Positions 1 through 6,034 of a stretch of 8,558 nt of DNA are shown piece after piece. Location: assembly GCA_028280205.1 (NCBI GenBank), contig JANQME010000277.1, positions 1 to 8,558 of the forward strand, written 5' to 3'. The notes under the pieces were generated by a model. That model ran no database searches and was not told the DNA's origin. It was given only the letters and a program-made list of their open reading frames with translations. The DNA comes from Longimicrobiales bacterium (GTDB taxonomy: Bacteria; Gemmatimonadota; Gemmatimonadetes; Longimicrobiales; Gaopeijiaceae). A program made the translations under genes and the position numbers. Position 1 is the stretch's first letter; the number at the start of each line of letters is the position of its first letter.

Positions 1-2
1 CC

Positions 3-1370
3 CCGAGCCTCCACGCCGCACCGTCCGATACCGGCACCGGTCCGTCGCGGCCGCCCATGGACATGGAGGTGTCGGGGCCGATGATCCATCCGCCGGCACC
101 GCCGCGCCGCGAGGACTTCGAGGGCGCGCGCTTCGCGCGGCCGGAGCACGTGCGGGGCCTCTACGTGAACGCGTGGGCGGCCGGGTCGAGCCGGCGGATG
201 GAGGAGGTCCTCGAGATCGTGCGCAACACCGAGGTGAACAGCCTCGTCATCGACGTCAAGGACGCGACGGGCTTCGTGAGCCACGCGTCCGCGGTCGAGG
301 AGCTCCGCAGCGTGGGTGCGACCGGAGAGATCCGTATCCGCGACCTGCCGGCGCTGCTCGATCGGCTGGAGGCGGAAGCGGTCTATCCGATCGCCCGGAT
401 CGTGGTCATCAAGGACCCGTTGCTCTCACGGGCGCGCCCCGACCTGGCTATTCAGGACACGGCCGGCGGCGTGTGGATCGACAGCAAGGAGCTCCTCTGG
501 CTGAACCCCTACTCGCGCGAGGTGTGGGAGTACCACGTGAAGCTCGCCCGCGAGGTGGCGGAGATGGGCTTCCCGGAGATCCAGTGGGACTACATCCGCT
601 TCCCCGACGCGCCGGAGTCCGACTACGCCCGCGCCACCTTCCCCGGCGCGGACGGACGGCCCCGCTACCAGGCGATCCGGGGCTTCCTCGCGTACGCCCG
701 CGAGGAGCTCGCCGACCTGCCCGTGCGATCGACGGCGGACGTCTTCGGAGTCACGACGACGTTCCGTCGGGACATCGGCCTCGGTCAGCTCTGGGAGACG
801 TTCATCGACGTCGTCGACGTCGCCCTGCCCATGGTGTATCCGAGCCACTACTGGGAGGGGAGCTTCGGCTACGGGACGCCGAACGCCTACCCGTACGAGG
901 TGGTGAAGCGGGCGCTCGTCGATGCGCTTCGGCGCTCCGAAGGAGTCGACGGGGCGGGGCTGACCCGGCCGTGGATCCAGGACTTCAACCTGGGCGAGCC
1001 TCTCTACGGTGCACCCGAGGTGCGCGCCCAGATCCAGGCCGCATACGACGTGGGCATCCAGGAGTGGATCATCTGGAATCCGTCGACCCGCTACACCGTG
1101 GGCGCGCTCGAGCCCACCGGGGGCTTCGAGACCGAGCCGCTCATCCGGGTGGCCGGGGTCGTCGCGCCGGTCTCCCGGCGCGCCGCGGTCATCGACTCGG
1201 TGGCGGCGCTCCCACCCGAGCCGGACTCGGTCGCTACGGACTCGCTACGCTTGATCAAGACGGATTCGATCTCCGGGGTCGCCATCGATTCGCTCCCGAC
1301 CGCCCCCGACCTGCCACCGGACACGATCGCCCGCGACACCGTTCCGCCCGTTCCGCCGCCTTCGGCCTAG
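3..1370 (+). CDS. Putative secreted glycoside hydrolase, DUF4015 family (5' end probably outside window)
   Basis: The protein resembles the DUF4015 putative glycosyl hydrolase family (PF13200), a predicted TIM-barrel group whose substrate is not established. Numbering from the ATG at 57 (437 aa), landmarks are IDVKD at 65-69, WDYIRFPD at 177-184, ADVFG at 227-231, ALPMVYPSHY at 256-265 and EWIIWNP at 336-342. These acidic and aromatic blocks on predicted barrel strands are typical of the family. After about residue 370 comes a low-complexity tail with five Asp-Ser and two Asp-Thr pairs, ending PPVPPPSA. The start is uncertain: ATGs at 57 and 63 lack a Shine-Dalgarno and follow no signal peptide, while the frame stays open to the left edge through a Pro/Ser-rich linker. 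I infer that the real start, with a signal or lipoprotein peptide, lies upstream. The gene converges on the exporter gene and overlaps it by 4 bases. Family assignment is fairly sure; enzymatic activity is not shown. Confidence 0.82.
   Translation, partial: PSLHAAPSDTGTGPSRPPMDMEVSGPMIHPPAPPRREDFEGARFARPEHVRGLYVNAWAAGSSRRMEEVLEIVRNTEVNSLVIDVKDATGFVSHASAVEELRSVGATGEIRIRDLPALLDRLEAEAVYPIARIVVIKDPLLSRARPDLAIQDTAGGVWIDSKELLWLNPYSREVWEYHVKLAREVAEMGFPEIQWDYIRFPDAPESDYARATFPGADGRPRYQAIRGFLAYAREELADLPVRSTADVFGVTTTFRRDIGLGQLWETFIDVVDVALPMVYPSHYWEGSFGYGTPNAYPYEVVKRALVDALRRSEGVDGAGLTRPWIQDFNLGEPLYGAPEVRAQIQAAYDVGIQEWIIWNPSTRYTVGALEPTGGFETEPLIRVAGVVAPVSRRAAVIDSVAALPPEPDSVATDSLRLIKTDSISGVAIDSLPTAPDLPPDTIARDTVPPVPPPSA
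1191..1367 (+). other. Asp-Ser/Asp-Thr/Pro-rich C-terminal tail of the DUF4015 protein
   Basis: Residues 379-437 (numbering from the ATG at 57) carry seven D-S/T dipeptides preceded by I, P, T or R and followed by V, L or I (IDSV, PDSV, TDSL, TDSI, IDSL, PDTI, RDTV), separated by 3-9 residues. The end is proline-rich. No membrane anchor or sorting signal is visible. The segment is probably a disordered, exported extension outside the catalytic barrel. Its function is unknown. Confidence 0.6.
1367..1370. other. Shared CTAG: overlapping stop codons of convergent genes
   Basis: The palindrome CTAG supplies TAG on the plus strand (1368-1370), ending the DUF4015 gene, and TAG on the minus strand (1369-1367), ending the ABC exporter gene. 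The two coding regions therefore overlap tail to tail by four bases. No hairpin followed by a T-run is visible on either strand near this point, so transcription of each gene should run into the 3' end of the other unless Rho-type termination acts. Confidence 0.9.
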
Positions 1371-3172
1371 CCGCTTCCGCTCCCGGCGACGGCGAACTGG
1401 AGCTCGTGTAGACGGGCGTACAGCCCACCCTCGGCGAGCAGCGCCTCGTGGCTCCCCTCCTCCTGAACCCGACCGTGGTGCATGACGAGGATCCGGTCGG
1501 CGTTCCGGATCGTGGAGAGCCGGTGCGCGATGACGAGCGAGGTGCGTCCCGTGAGGAGCTCGTCCGTGGCCGCCTCGATCTTCGCCTCGAAGTCCGAGTC
1601 GACCGAGCTCGTCGCCTCGTCGAGGACGAGAATGTCCGGGTCGAAGGCGAGCGCGCGGGCGAAGCTCACGAGCTGACGCTCGCCCACGGAGAGGTTCGCG
1701 CCGCGCTCGCCCAGCGGCTGCCGGTACCCGTCGTCGAGTCGCTCGATGAACTCCTCGGCCCCGATCCGGTTCGCCGCGTCGCGGATGCGCTCCTCCGGGA
1801 TGTCGGGCGAGCCGAGGCGGATGTTGTACTCGACGTCCTGGCTGAAGAGGAAGACGTCCTGCAGCACGAGGCCGATCCGGGCGCGCAGTTCGGGCAGCGC
1901 CACCTCGCCGATCGGAACCCCGTCGAGCAGGATTCGTCCTCGGCCTACGTCGTGGAAGCGCATCAGGAGGTTGATGATCGTCGTCTTGCCGGCACCCGTG
2001 TGGCCGACGATCGCGACCTTCTCGCCCGGCGCGACGGAGAAGCTCACGTCCTTCAGGACCCAGTCGGGCTCGCCCTCCGCCGTTTCGCCGTACGCGAACC
2101 ACACGTTCTCGAATCGGATCGAGCCGCCGCCGTCGGACGGGAGGCTCCGGGGTGACGCCGGGTCGCGGATCTCGACCTCCTCATCGAGGAGCTGGAAGAC
2201 GCGCTCGGACGAGGCCATCGCCGCCTGGAGCAAGTTGTACTTCTCCGACAGATCCTGGATCGGTCGGAAGAAGCGGCGAGCGTACTGCAGGAACGCCGCG
2301 ATCACACCGACGGTGACGAAGCCGTCGAGCATGCGCGCGCCGCCGTACCAGATGATCAGCGCGAGCGCGATCGCGGTGAAGAGCTGGATGGTGGGGAAGA
2401 AGAGCGCGTAGTACGTGATCGAGCGCAGATGGGCCTGCAAGTGGTCGTCGTTGAGCTCGGCGAGCCGCCGCGCGTCAGCCTCCTCGCGGTTGAAGAGCTG
2501 GACCACGCCCACGCCGGTGATGCGCTCCTGGAGGAAGGCGTTGATGCGCGCGATGCGCACCCGAATGTCCCGGTACGCCTGGCGGATTTTCGCGCGGAAG
2601 ACGAACGCCGCGAGGAAGACGAGGGGGAGCACGCTGAACGAGACGAGCGCGAGCTCCCAGCTCATCGCCAGCATCGCCGCCACGATGAAGCCGAGGGTGA
2701 AGAGGTCGCCGAAGACGGTGACGACGCCGGAGCTGAAGAGGTTGTTCAGCGTCTCGACGTCGTTCGTGATGCGCGTCATGAGACGCCCGATCGGGTTGCG
2801 GTCGTAGAACCGCAGGTCGAGCTCCTGCAGCTTCGCGAAGATCTCCGTGCGCAGGTCGTACATGACGGACTGGCCGAGCCATGTCGTGATGAGCGACTGC
2901 GTGTACTGGAAGCCGAACTGCAGCACGAGTGACCCGACGTAGGCGCCGACGAGCAGGCCGAGGAGCCGGGTGTCGCCCTGCGGGATCGCCTCGTCGATCA
3001 CGAGCTGCGTGATCCACGGGCCCACGATCGCTGTGCCGGAGGCGAAGAGGAGGAGCACCAGCGCCCCCGCGACGTGCCACCGGTACGGCGTCAGGTACCG
3101 GAGGAGCCGACGCATGAGGCGCGCGTCGTACGCCTTGCCGAGCGCGTCCTCTTCGTGGAGGGTGGCGGCCAC
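1367..3172 (-). CDS. ABC exporter half-transporter (fused membrane and ATPase domains), MdlB/MsbA-like
   Basis: The 601-residue protein has the layout of a type IV ABC exporter half-transporter in the inner membrane, working as a homo- or heterodimer. The membrane domain spans about residues 28-320, with hydrophobic segments near 33-55, 68-90, 150-170, 172-192, 255-277 and 283-297. The nucleotide-binding domain spans about 350-590: Walker A GHTGAGKTT (390-398), Q-loop Q438, signature LSVGERQ (494-500), Walker B ILVLDE with catalytic E519, D-loop SSVD and switch H550. LSVGERQ departs from consensus LSGGQ, as in MdlB-like exporters, but the site looks catalytically complete. The GTG start at 3172 follows the hisIE stop by 9 bases and has no clear Shine-Dalgarno; an in-frame TGA at 3182-3184 blocks extension. 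Met20 is an alternative start. It is probably co-transcribed with his. The substrate cannot be read from sequence (lipid, drug or peptide), and no partner half is visible. Confidence 0.93.
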   Translation of the reverse strand: MAATLHEEDALGKAYDARLMRRLLRYLTPYRWHVAGALVLLLFASGTAIVGPWITQLVIDEAIPQGDTRLLGLLVGAYVGSLVLQFGFQYTQSLITTWLGQSVMYDLRTEIFAKLQELDLRFYDRNPIGRLMTRITNDVETLNNLFSSGVVTVFGDLFTLGFIVAAMLAMSWELALVSFSVLPLVFLAAFVFRAKIRQAYRDIRVRIARINAFLQERITGVGVVQLFNREEADARRLAELNDDHLQAHLRSITYYALFFPTIQLFTAIALALIIWYGGARMLDGFVTVGVIAAFLQYARRFFRPIQDLSEKYNLLQAAMASSERVFQLLDEEVEIRDPASPRSLPSDGGGSIRFENVWFAYGETAEGEPDWVLKDVSFSVAPGEKVAIVGHTGAGKTTIINLLMRFHDVGRGRILLDGVPIGEVALPELRARIGLVLQDVFLFSQDVEYNIRLGSPDIPEERIRDAANRIGAEEFIERLDDGYRQPLGERGANLSVGERQLVSFARALAFDPDILVLDEATSSVDSDFEAKIEAATDELLTGRTSLVIAHRLSTIRNADRILVMHHGRVQEEGSHEALLAEGGLYARLHELQFAVAGSGSG

Positions 3173-3190
3173 GGGCCGTGCTCAGCCCGC
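3171..3190 (-). promoter_or_regulatory. Possible hairpin spanning hisIE stop and exporter start
   Basis: On the minus strand GCGGGC (3190-3185) can pair with GCCCGT (3176-3171): five G-C pairs and one G-U closing an 8-base loop that holds the hisIE TGA. The right arm includes the first two bases of the exporter's GTG. No U-run follows, so it does not resemble an intrinsic terminator. It could limit initiation at the GTG unless ribosomes finishing hisIE open it. In DNA this GC-rich the pairing could arise by chance. Confidence 0.3.
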
Positions 3191-3880
3191 CCGGGCCCGG
3201 AGCGCCTCGAGCACGTTCTCCACCCCGACCCCCTCGGCGCGCAGCGCCACCAGTGCGTGGTAGAGCAGGTCCGCGGTCTCCTCGACGGCGCGCTCGGAGT
3301 CCGAGGTGGCGAGCGCGGCCACCAGCTCGGCCGTCTCCTCGCCGAGCTTCTTGAGCCGGAGATTCGGGTCGTCCAGCAGCTTCACCGTGTAGCTGCCCTC
3401 GGGCCGCTCGGCGGCCCGTGCGGTGAGCGTCGCGTCGAGGCGTCGAAGGACGTCGCCGGTGTCGGCGGTCTGCGCAGCGTCGGCCCCCGACGCGTCAGCC
3501 CTGGCGGGAGCGGCCGAGGTGTTGGGTGCCGCGCCGGCACCGAAGCACGTCCGCTCCCCCGTGTGGCACGCGGGGCCGGTCGGTCGAACGAGCGCGAGCA
3601 CCGTGTCGGCGTCGCAGTCGCCGTGCAACGAGACGACGTGCAGCACGTTCCCGCTCGTCTCACCTTTCTTCCAGAGCGTGGCGCGCGAGCGTGAGAAGAA
3701 GTGCATTGCACCGGATTCCAGGGTGGCCGCGAGCGCCTCACGGTTCGCGAAGGCGACCATGAGCACCTCGCCGGAGTCGACGTCCTGCGCGACGACAGGC
3801 ACGAGTCCGTCGAGCTTGTCGAAGGCCAGACGATCGAGGTCCGGCGCGCTGGCGATGCGGCGGTCGGTCAGGGCGCTCAC
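3182..3880 (-). CDS. hisIE: Bifunctional phosphoribosyl-AMP cyclohydrolase / phosphoribosyl-ATP pyrophosphatase
   Basis: HisIE performs steps 2 and 3 of histidine synthesis: hydrolysis of phosphoribosyl-ATP to phosphoribosyl-AMP, then ring opening to ProFAR. The cytosolic protein has 232 residues. Residues about 20-113 are the HisI cyclohydrolase, with FFSRSRATLWKKGETSG at 61-77, the metal-binding CDAD at 89-92 and Cys105 and Cys112 in GPACHTGERTCF (102-113). Residues 114-142 form an Ala/Thr/Asp-rich linker. Residues 143-232 are the HisE pyrophosphatase, with KKLGEETAEL at 177-186 and EETADLLYHAL at 200-210, the acidic helices of the MazG-like all-alpha fold. The order HisI then HisE is the usual fusion. 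The GTG start overlaps the hisF stop as GTGA and follows a GGGAGG. It is the last his gene before the exporter. All key residues seen are intact. Confidence 0.97.
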   Translation of the reverse strand: MSALTDRRIASAPDLDRLAFDKLDGLVPVVAQDVDSGEVLMVAFANREALAATLESGAMHFFSRSRATLWKKGETSGNVLHVVSLHGDCDADTVLALVRPTGPACHTGERTCFGAGAAPNTSAAPARADASGADAAQTADTGDVLRRLDATLTARAAERPEGSYTVKLLDDPNLRLKKLGEETAELVAALATSDSERAVEETADLLYHALVALRAEGVGVENVLEALRARAG

Positions 3881-4653
3881 GCCGCCTCCCGCTGCGAAGC
3901 GGGCCGCACCTTCACGCCCCATCCGGTCAGGTCGTGCTTGAGCGCACCGACGGTCGTGAGGCCGTCGTGCAGGATCCCGGCGACGAGCGCGGCGGAGGCC
4001 CGCCCCTCGGTGAAGGCGTCCCGCAGGTGCTCCGGGCGACCGGCCCCGCCGGAGGCGATGACCGGAACGGAGACGGCGTCCGAGACGGCCCGGGTCAGAT
4101 CCAGCCGATACCCCGAGCGCGCGCCGTCCTGATCGATCGAGGTGAGGAGGATCTCCCCGGCGCCCCGCTCCACACACTCCTTCGCCCACGCGACGGCGTC
4201 GAGCTCAGTCCGCTGCGAGCCCCCGTGCGTGTAGCAGCGCCATCCGCCTTCTTCCGCTGCGGCGTCGATGCTCGCGACGACGCACTGACTTCCGAAGCGC
4301 TCGGCACCGACCGTGAGCAGCCCGGGATCCCGGACTGCGGCGCTGTTCACGCTGATCTTGTCGGCGCCGGCCCGCAGGAGCGGCCCGATGTCCTCGGCCG
4401 AGCGCACCCCGCCCCCGACGGTGAGCGGGATGAAGAGCGTCTCGGCCGTTCGGCGTACCACGTCGAGCAGCGTGCCCCGGTCCTCCTTGGAAGCGGACAC
4501 GTCCAGGTAGACGATCTCGTCGGCGCCCTCCTCCTCGTAACGCCGGGCGAGCTCGACCGGATCGCCGACGTCGCGGAGGTTCCGGAACCGGGTCCCTTTC
4601 ACGACCCGCCCGTCCTTCACGTCGAGGCAGACGATCACGCGCGGCCGCAGCAT
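3877..4653 (-). CDS. hisF: Imidazole glycerol phosphate synthase, cyclase subunit
   Basis: HisF is the (beta-alpha)8-barrel subunit that uses ammonia channelled from HisH to convert PRFAR into imidazole glycerol phosphate and AICAR. The 258-residue length is usual for the family. The two catalytic aspartates fall at the canonical positions: D11 in VIVCLDVKDG and D130 in VVASIDA. The phosphate-binding strands TVGGGVRS (78-85) and IASGGAGRPEH are present, along with KISVNSAAV (99-107) and LLTSIDQDGARSG. The two half-barrel repeats characteristic of HisF are therefore complete. The ATG at 4653 shares one base with the hisB stop (TGATG) and has a strong GGGAGGG six bases upstream, which settles the start. 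Its partner hisH lies two genes upstream, separated by hisA and hisB. The C-terminal tail RPASQREAA is unremarkable. Confidence 0.98.
   Translation of the reverse strand: MLRPRVIVCLDVKDGRVVKGTRFRNLRDVGDPVELARRYEEEGADEIVYLDVSASKEDRGTLLDVVRRTAETLFIPLTVGGGVRSAEDIGPLLRAGADKISVNSAAVRDPGLLTVGAERFGSQCVVASIDAAAEEGGWRCYTHGGSQRTELDAVAWAKECVERGAGEILLTSIDQDGARSGYRLDLTRAVSDAVSVPVIASGGAGRPEHLRDAFTEGRASAALVAGILHDGLTTVGALKHDLTGWGVKVRPASQREAA
3885..3890 (-). promoter_or_regulatory. Shine-Dalgarno of hisIE
   Basis: GGGAGG on the minus strand ends four bases before the GTG at 3880, inside the hisF 3' end. The spacing is shorter than optimal, but this is the only strong purine motif there. It supports the GTG overlapping the hisF stop as the start, although the open frame extends further upstream. 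Confidence 0.6.
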
Positions 4654-5270
4654 CAGTCGCCCTCCCGGCCGCCTGACGGTTCGGGCGTCTCGTCGCGAAC
4701 GGCGCCGGCCGCGTCGCCGGCGCCTTCGGTGTGGACCGCACCCTTCGTGTGGACAGCGCCCTTCGTGCTGAAGACCTCGTCGCGGGGGGCGAGGGCCTGA
4801 CGGAGCGACATCCCCGTGGCCTTCACCGCCGCCTCGACGACGTGGTGCCGGTCGCTGCCGCGGATGACCCGGACGTGCAGCGTGGCGTGCAGGTTGTTCG
4901 CGAACGAGTGGAGGAAGTGCGTGTACAGCCGCGACGGGAGCTTGCCCACGTAGTATGGACGTCCGCCGACGTCGATCGCCGCCTGCACCAGAGCCTCGTC
5001 CATCGGCATGAGGCACGAGCCGAAGCGCGCCAGGCCGTCGGGGAGCTCCTCGCGGAGGGCTTGCCCCAGCACGATCGCGACGTCCTCGACGAGGTGGTGG
5101 CGGAGGTCGCCCTCGGCCTCGATGTCGACGTCGAGCAACGCGTAGCGTGCCAACGTCTCGACCATGTGCGCCAGGAAGCGATCCGCGATGCGTACGTCCG
5201 CCTTCCCCGATCCGGGGCGTACCTCGGCGACGATCGTGGTCTCCTTCGTGTTCCGCTGAAGTCTGCTCAC
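4653..5270 (-). CDS. hisB: Imidazoleglycerol-phosphate dehydratase, short form with duplicated C-terminal tail
   Basis: The enzyme removes water from imidazole glycerol phosphate to give imidazole acetol phosphate, using a dimanganese site in a 24-mer. It is the monofunctional dehydratase with no HAD phosphatase domain. Visible landmarks are RNTKET (6-11), H35 in FLAHM, HHLVED (58-63), PMDEAL (89-94), H132 in ATLHVR and HHVVEAAVKA (142-151). The two HHxxE metal motifs are thus intact. The usual DDHHTVED region is about three residues shorter (GDLRHHLVED), and the loop before FLHSF is also short. The core should end at the STKG motif, here S168-G171, whose Ser and Lys bind substrate phosphate in this family. 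Instead 34 residues follow, beginning with copies of TKGAVH. The GTG start overlaps the hisA stop (GTGA) and has AAGGA seven bases upstream. Its place between hisA and hisF is atypical. Identity is sure; tail function is unknown. Confidence 0.95.
   Translation of the reverse strand: MSRLQRNTKETTIVAEVRPGSGKADVRIADRFLAHMVETLARYALLDVDIEAEGDLRHHLVEDVAIVLGQALREELPDGLARFGSCLMPMDEALVQAAIDVGGRPYYVGKLPSRLYTHFLHSFANNLHATLHVRVIRGSDRHHVVEAAVKATGMSLRQALAPRDEVFSTKGAVHTKGAVHTEGAGDAAGAVRDETPEPSGGREGD
4660..4666 (-). promoter_or_regulatory. Shine-Dalgarno of hisF
   Basis: GGGAGGG on the minus strand lies six bases before the hisF ATG, within the last codons of hisB. It is the strongest ribosome binding site in the operon and suggests hisF can initiate independently as well as by coupling. 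Confidence 0.75.
4713..4766 (-). repeat. Three 18-base in-frame tandem repeats in the hisB 3' end
   Basis: Three adjacent 18-base units (4766-4749, 4748-4731, 4730-4713) encode TKGAVH, TKGAVH and TEGAGD. Units 1 and 2 differ at only two bases, both silent third positions. Unit 3 keeps the pattern but has diverged. Unit 1 begins inside the conserved STKG motif, so the array looks like an amplification of the normal end of the gene. The frame stays open to the stop, and the motif itself is intact. Confidence 0.9.
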
Positions 5271-6034
5271 GAGCTCGTCCTTGTCGCGGAGGTGTGCTTG
5301 TTCGCGCCGGGTGGAGTGGGGCCGCCGCCCCACCGGAGCGCGACCTCCCGCGGATCCAGCGCCTCGGTGTACAGCGCCATGCCGAGCACCACGCTCGCCG
5401 CCCCGGCGTCCTCGAGCAGGATCAGGTCGTCCAAGTCGGTGATGCCACCGGAAATGCACACGGGCCATGAACTCGCTTCGATGACCCGGGCGCACCCGTC
5501 CCGGTCGATACCCGCGAGCCGGCCTTCTCGCCCCACATCGGTGGAGAGCACTCCGGCGAGCGGCAGCGCATCCAGCGTCTGAAGGTAGGATTCCACCTGC
5601 AGCGCGGTGGCTTCGGTCCACCCCTTCCGCAGGACCGTGCCGTCGCGGGTATCCAGCGCGATCATCACGCGACCGGGCCACCGTGCGGCGAGCGCTGCGA
5701 ACCACTCCGGGTCGTCGAGCGCCTTCGTTCCCACGACGATCCGATCCGCGCCTGCGTCGAGCAGCTCTTCGGCCCGCGCGTCCGAGCGGATGCCGCCGCC
5801 CACCTGGAGCTCCACCTCGGCTTCGGAGACGATCGTGCGGACGATCTCCGTGTTGTCGCCGGAGCCGAGCGCGGCGTCCAGGTCGACCACGTGCAGCGAG
5901 GAGAAGCCGGCCTCACGCCAGCGTGCCGCGACGCCGACGGGGTCGGGCAGCGAGACGCGCTCGTCCTCGGGTCGTCCGCCCACGAGCTGGACGCACCGGC
6001 CTCCGCGCAGGTCGACGGCGGGGATCGCGATCAC
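5267..6034 (-). CDS. hisA: ProFAR isomerase (phosphoribosylformimino-5-aminoimidazole carboxamide ribotide isomerase)
   Basis: HisA catalyses the Amadori rearrangement of ProFAR to PRFAR, step 4 of the pathway, as a cytosolic (beta-alpha)8 barrel paralogous to HisF. Of 255 residues, the family core is about 1-236. The catalytic aspartates are D8 (IPAVDLRGG) and D128 (IALDTRDG). Other landmarks are LQVGGGIRS (76-84), W139 in RKGWTEA, STDVGREG (164-171) and the phosphate-binding CISGGI. The sequence has VGREG where many HisA proteins have SRDG. The last ~20 residues (starting GGGPTPPGANKH) extend past the usual end and look unstructured; part of this segment contains the hisB Shine-Dalgarno. 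The GTG start overlaps the hisH stop as GTGA, with only a weak GGGAAG upstream. Nothing in the sequence proves the dual HisA/TrpF activity seen in actinobacterial PriA. Confidence 0.97.
   Translation of the reverse strand: MIAIPAVDLRGGRCVQLVGGRPEDERVSLPDPVGVAARWREAGFSSLHVVDLDAALGSGDNTEIVRTIVSEAEVELQVGGGIRSDARAEELLDAGADRIVVGTKALDDPEWFAALAARWPGRVMIALDTRDGTVLRKGWTEATALQVESYLQTLDALPLAGVLSTDVGREGRLAGIDRDGCARVIEASSWPVCISGGITDLDDLILLEDAGAASVVLGMALYTEALDPREVALRWGGGPTPPGANKHTSATRTSS
5278..5282 (-). promoter_or_regulatory. Shine-Dalgarno of hisB
   Basis: AAGGA on the minus strand sits seven bases before the GTG at 5270. The hisB frame is open further upstream, so this site and the GTGA overlap with hisA decide the start. 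It fits the position of the conserved RNTKET block just inside the protein. Confidence 0.65.

Noticed and set aside
1335..1400. Bidirectional intrinsic terminator between the convergent genes
   Set aside because: Only a three-pair GCC-TTC-GGC stem is visible, with no T-run on either side.
3191..3200. Palindrome CCGGGCCCGG as an operator
   Set aside because: It encodes the ordinary LRAR end of HisE, and such palindromes are frequent in DNA of this composition.
1448..3263. Plus-strand open frames opposite the ABC exporter
   Set aside because: Their composition mirrors the antisense of the transporter; no recognisable domain or ribosome binding site. The minus-strand frame carries every ABC motif.
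4653..5705. HisB as a phosphatase-dehydratase fusion, because the frame is open upstream
   Set aside because: The upstream extension overlaps hisA in another frame and has no HAD motifs (DxDxT). The Shine-Dalgarno and GTGA overlap place the start at 5270.
5267..6034. HisA as a dual-function PriA (HisA/TrpF)
   Set aside because: The RKGW segment loosely recalls PriA's RGW, but the Trp is also present in ordinary HisA. The sequence alone does not support dual activity; absence of trpF elsewhere in the genome would be needed.
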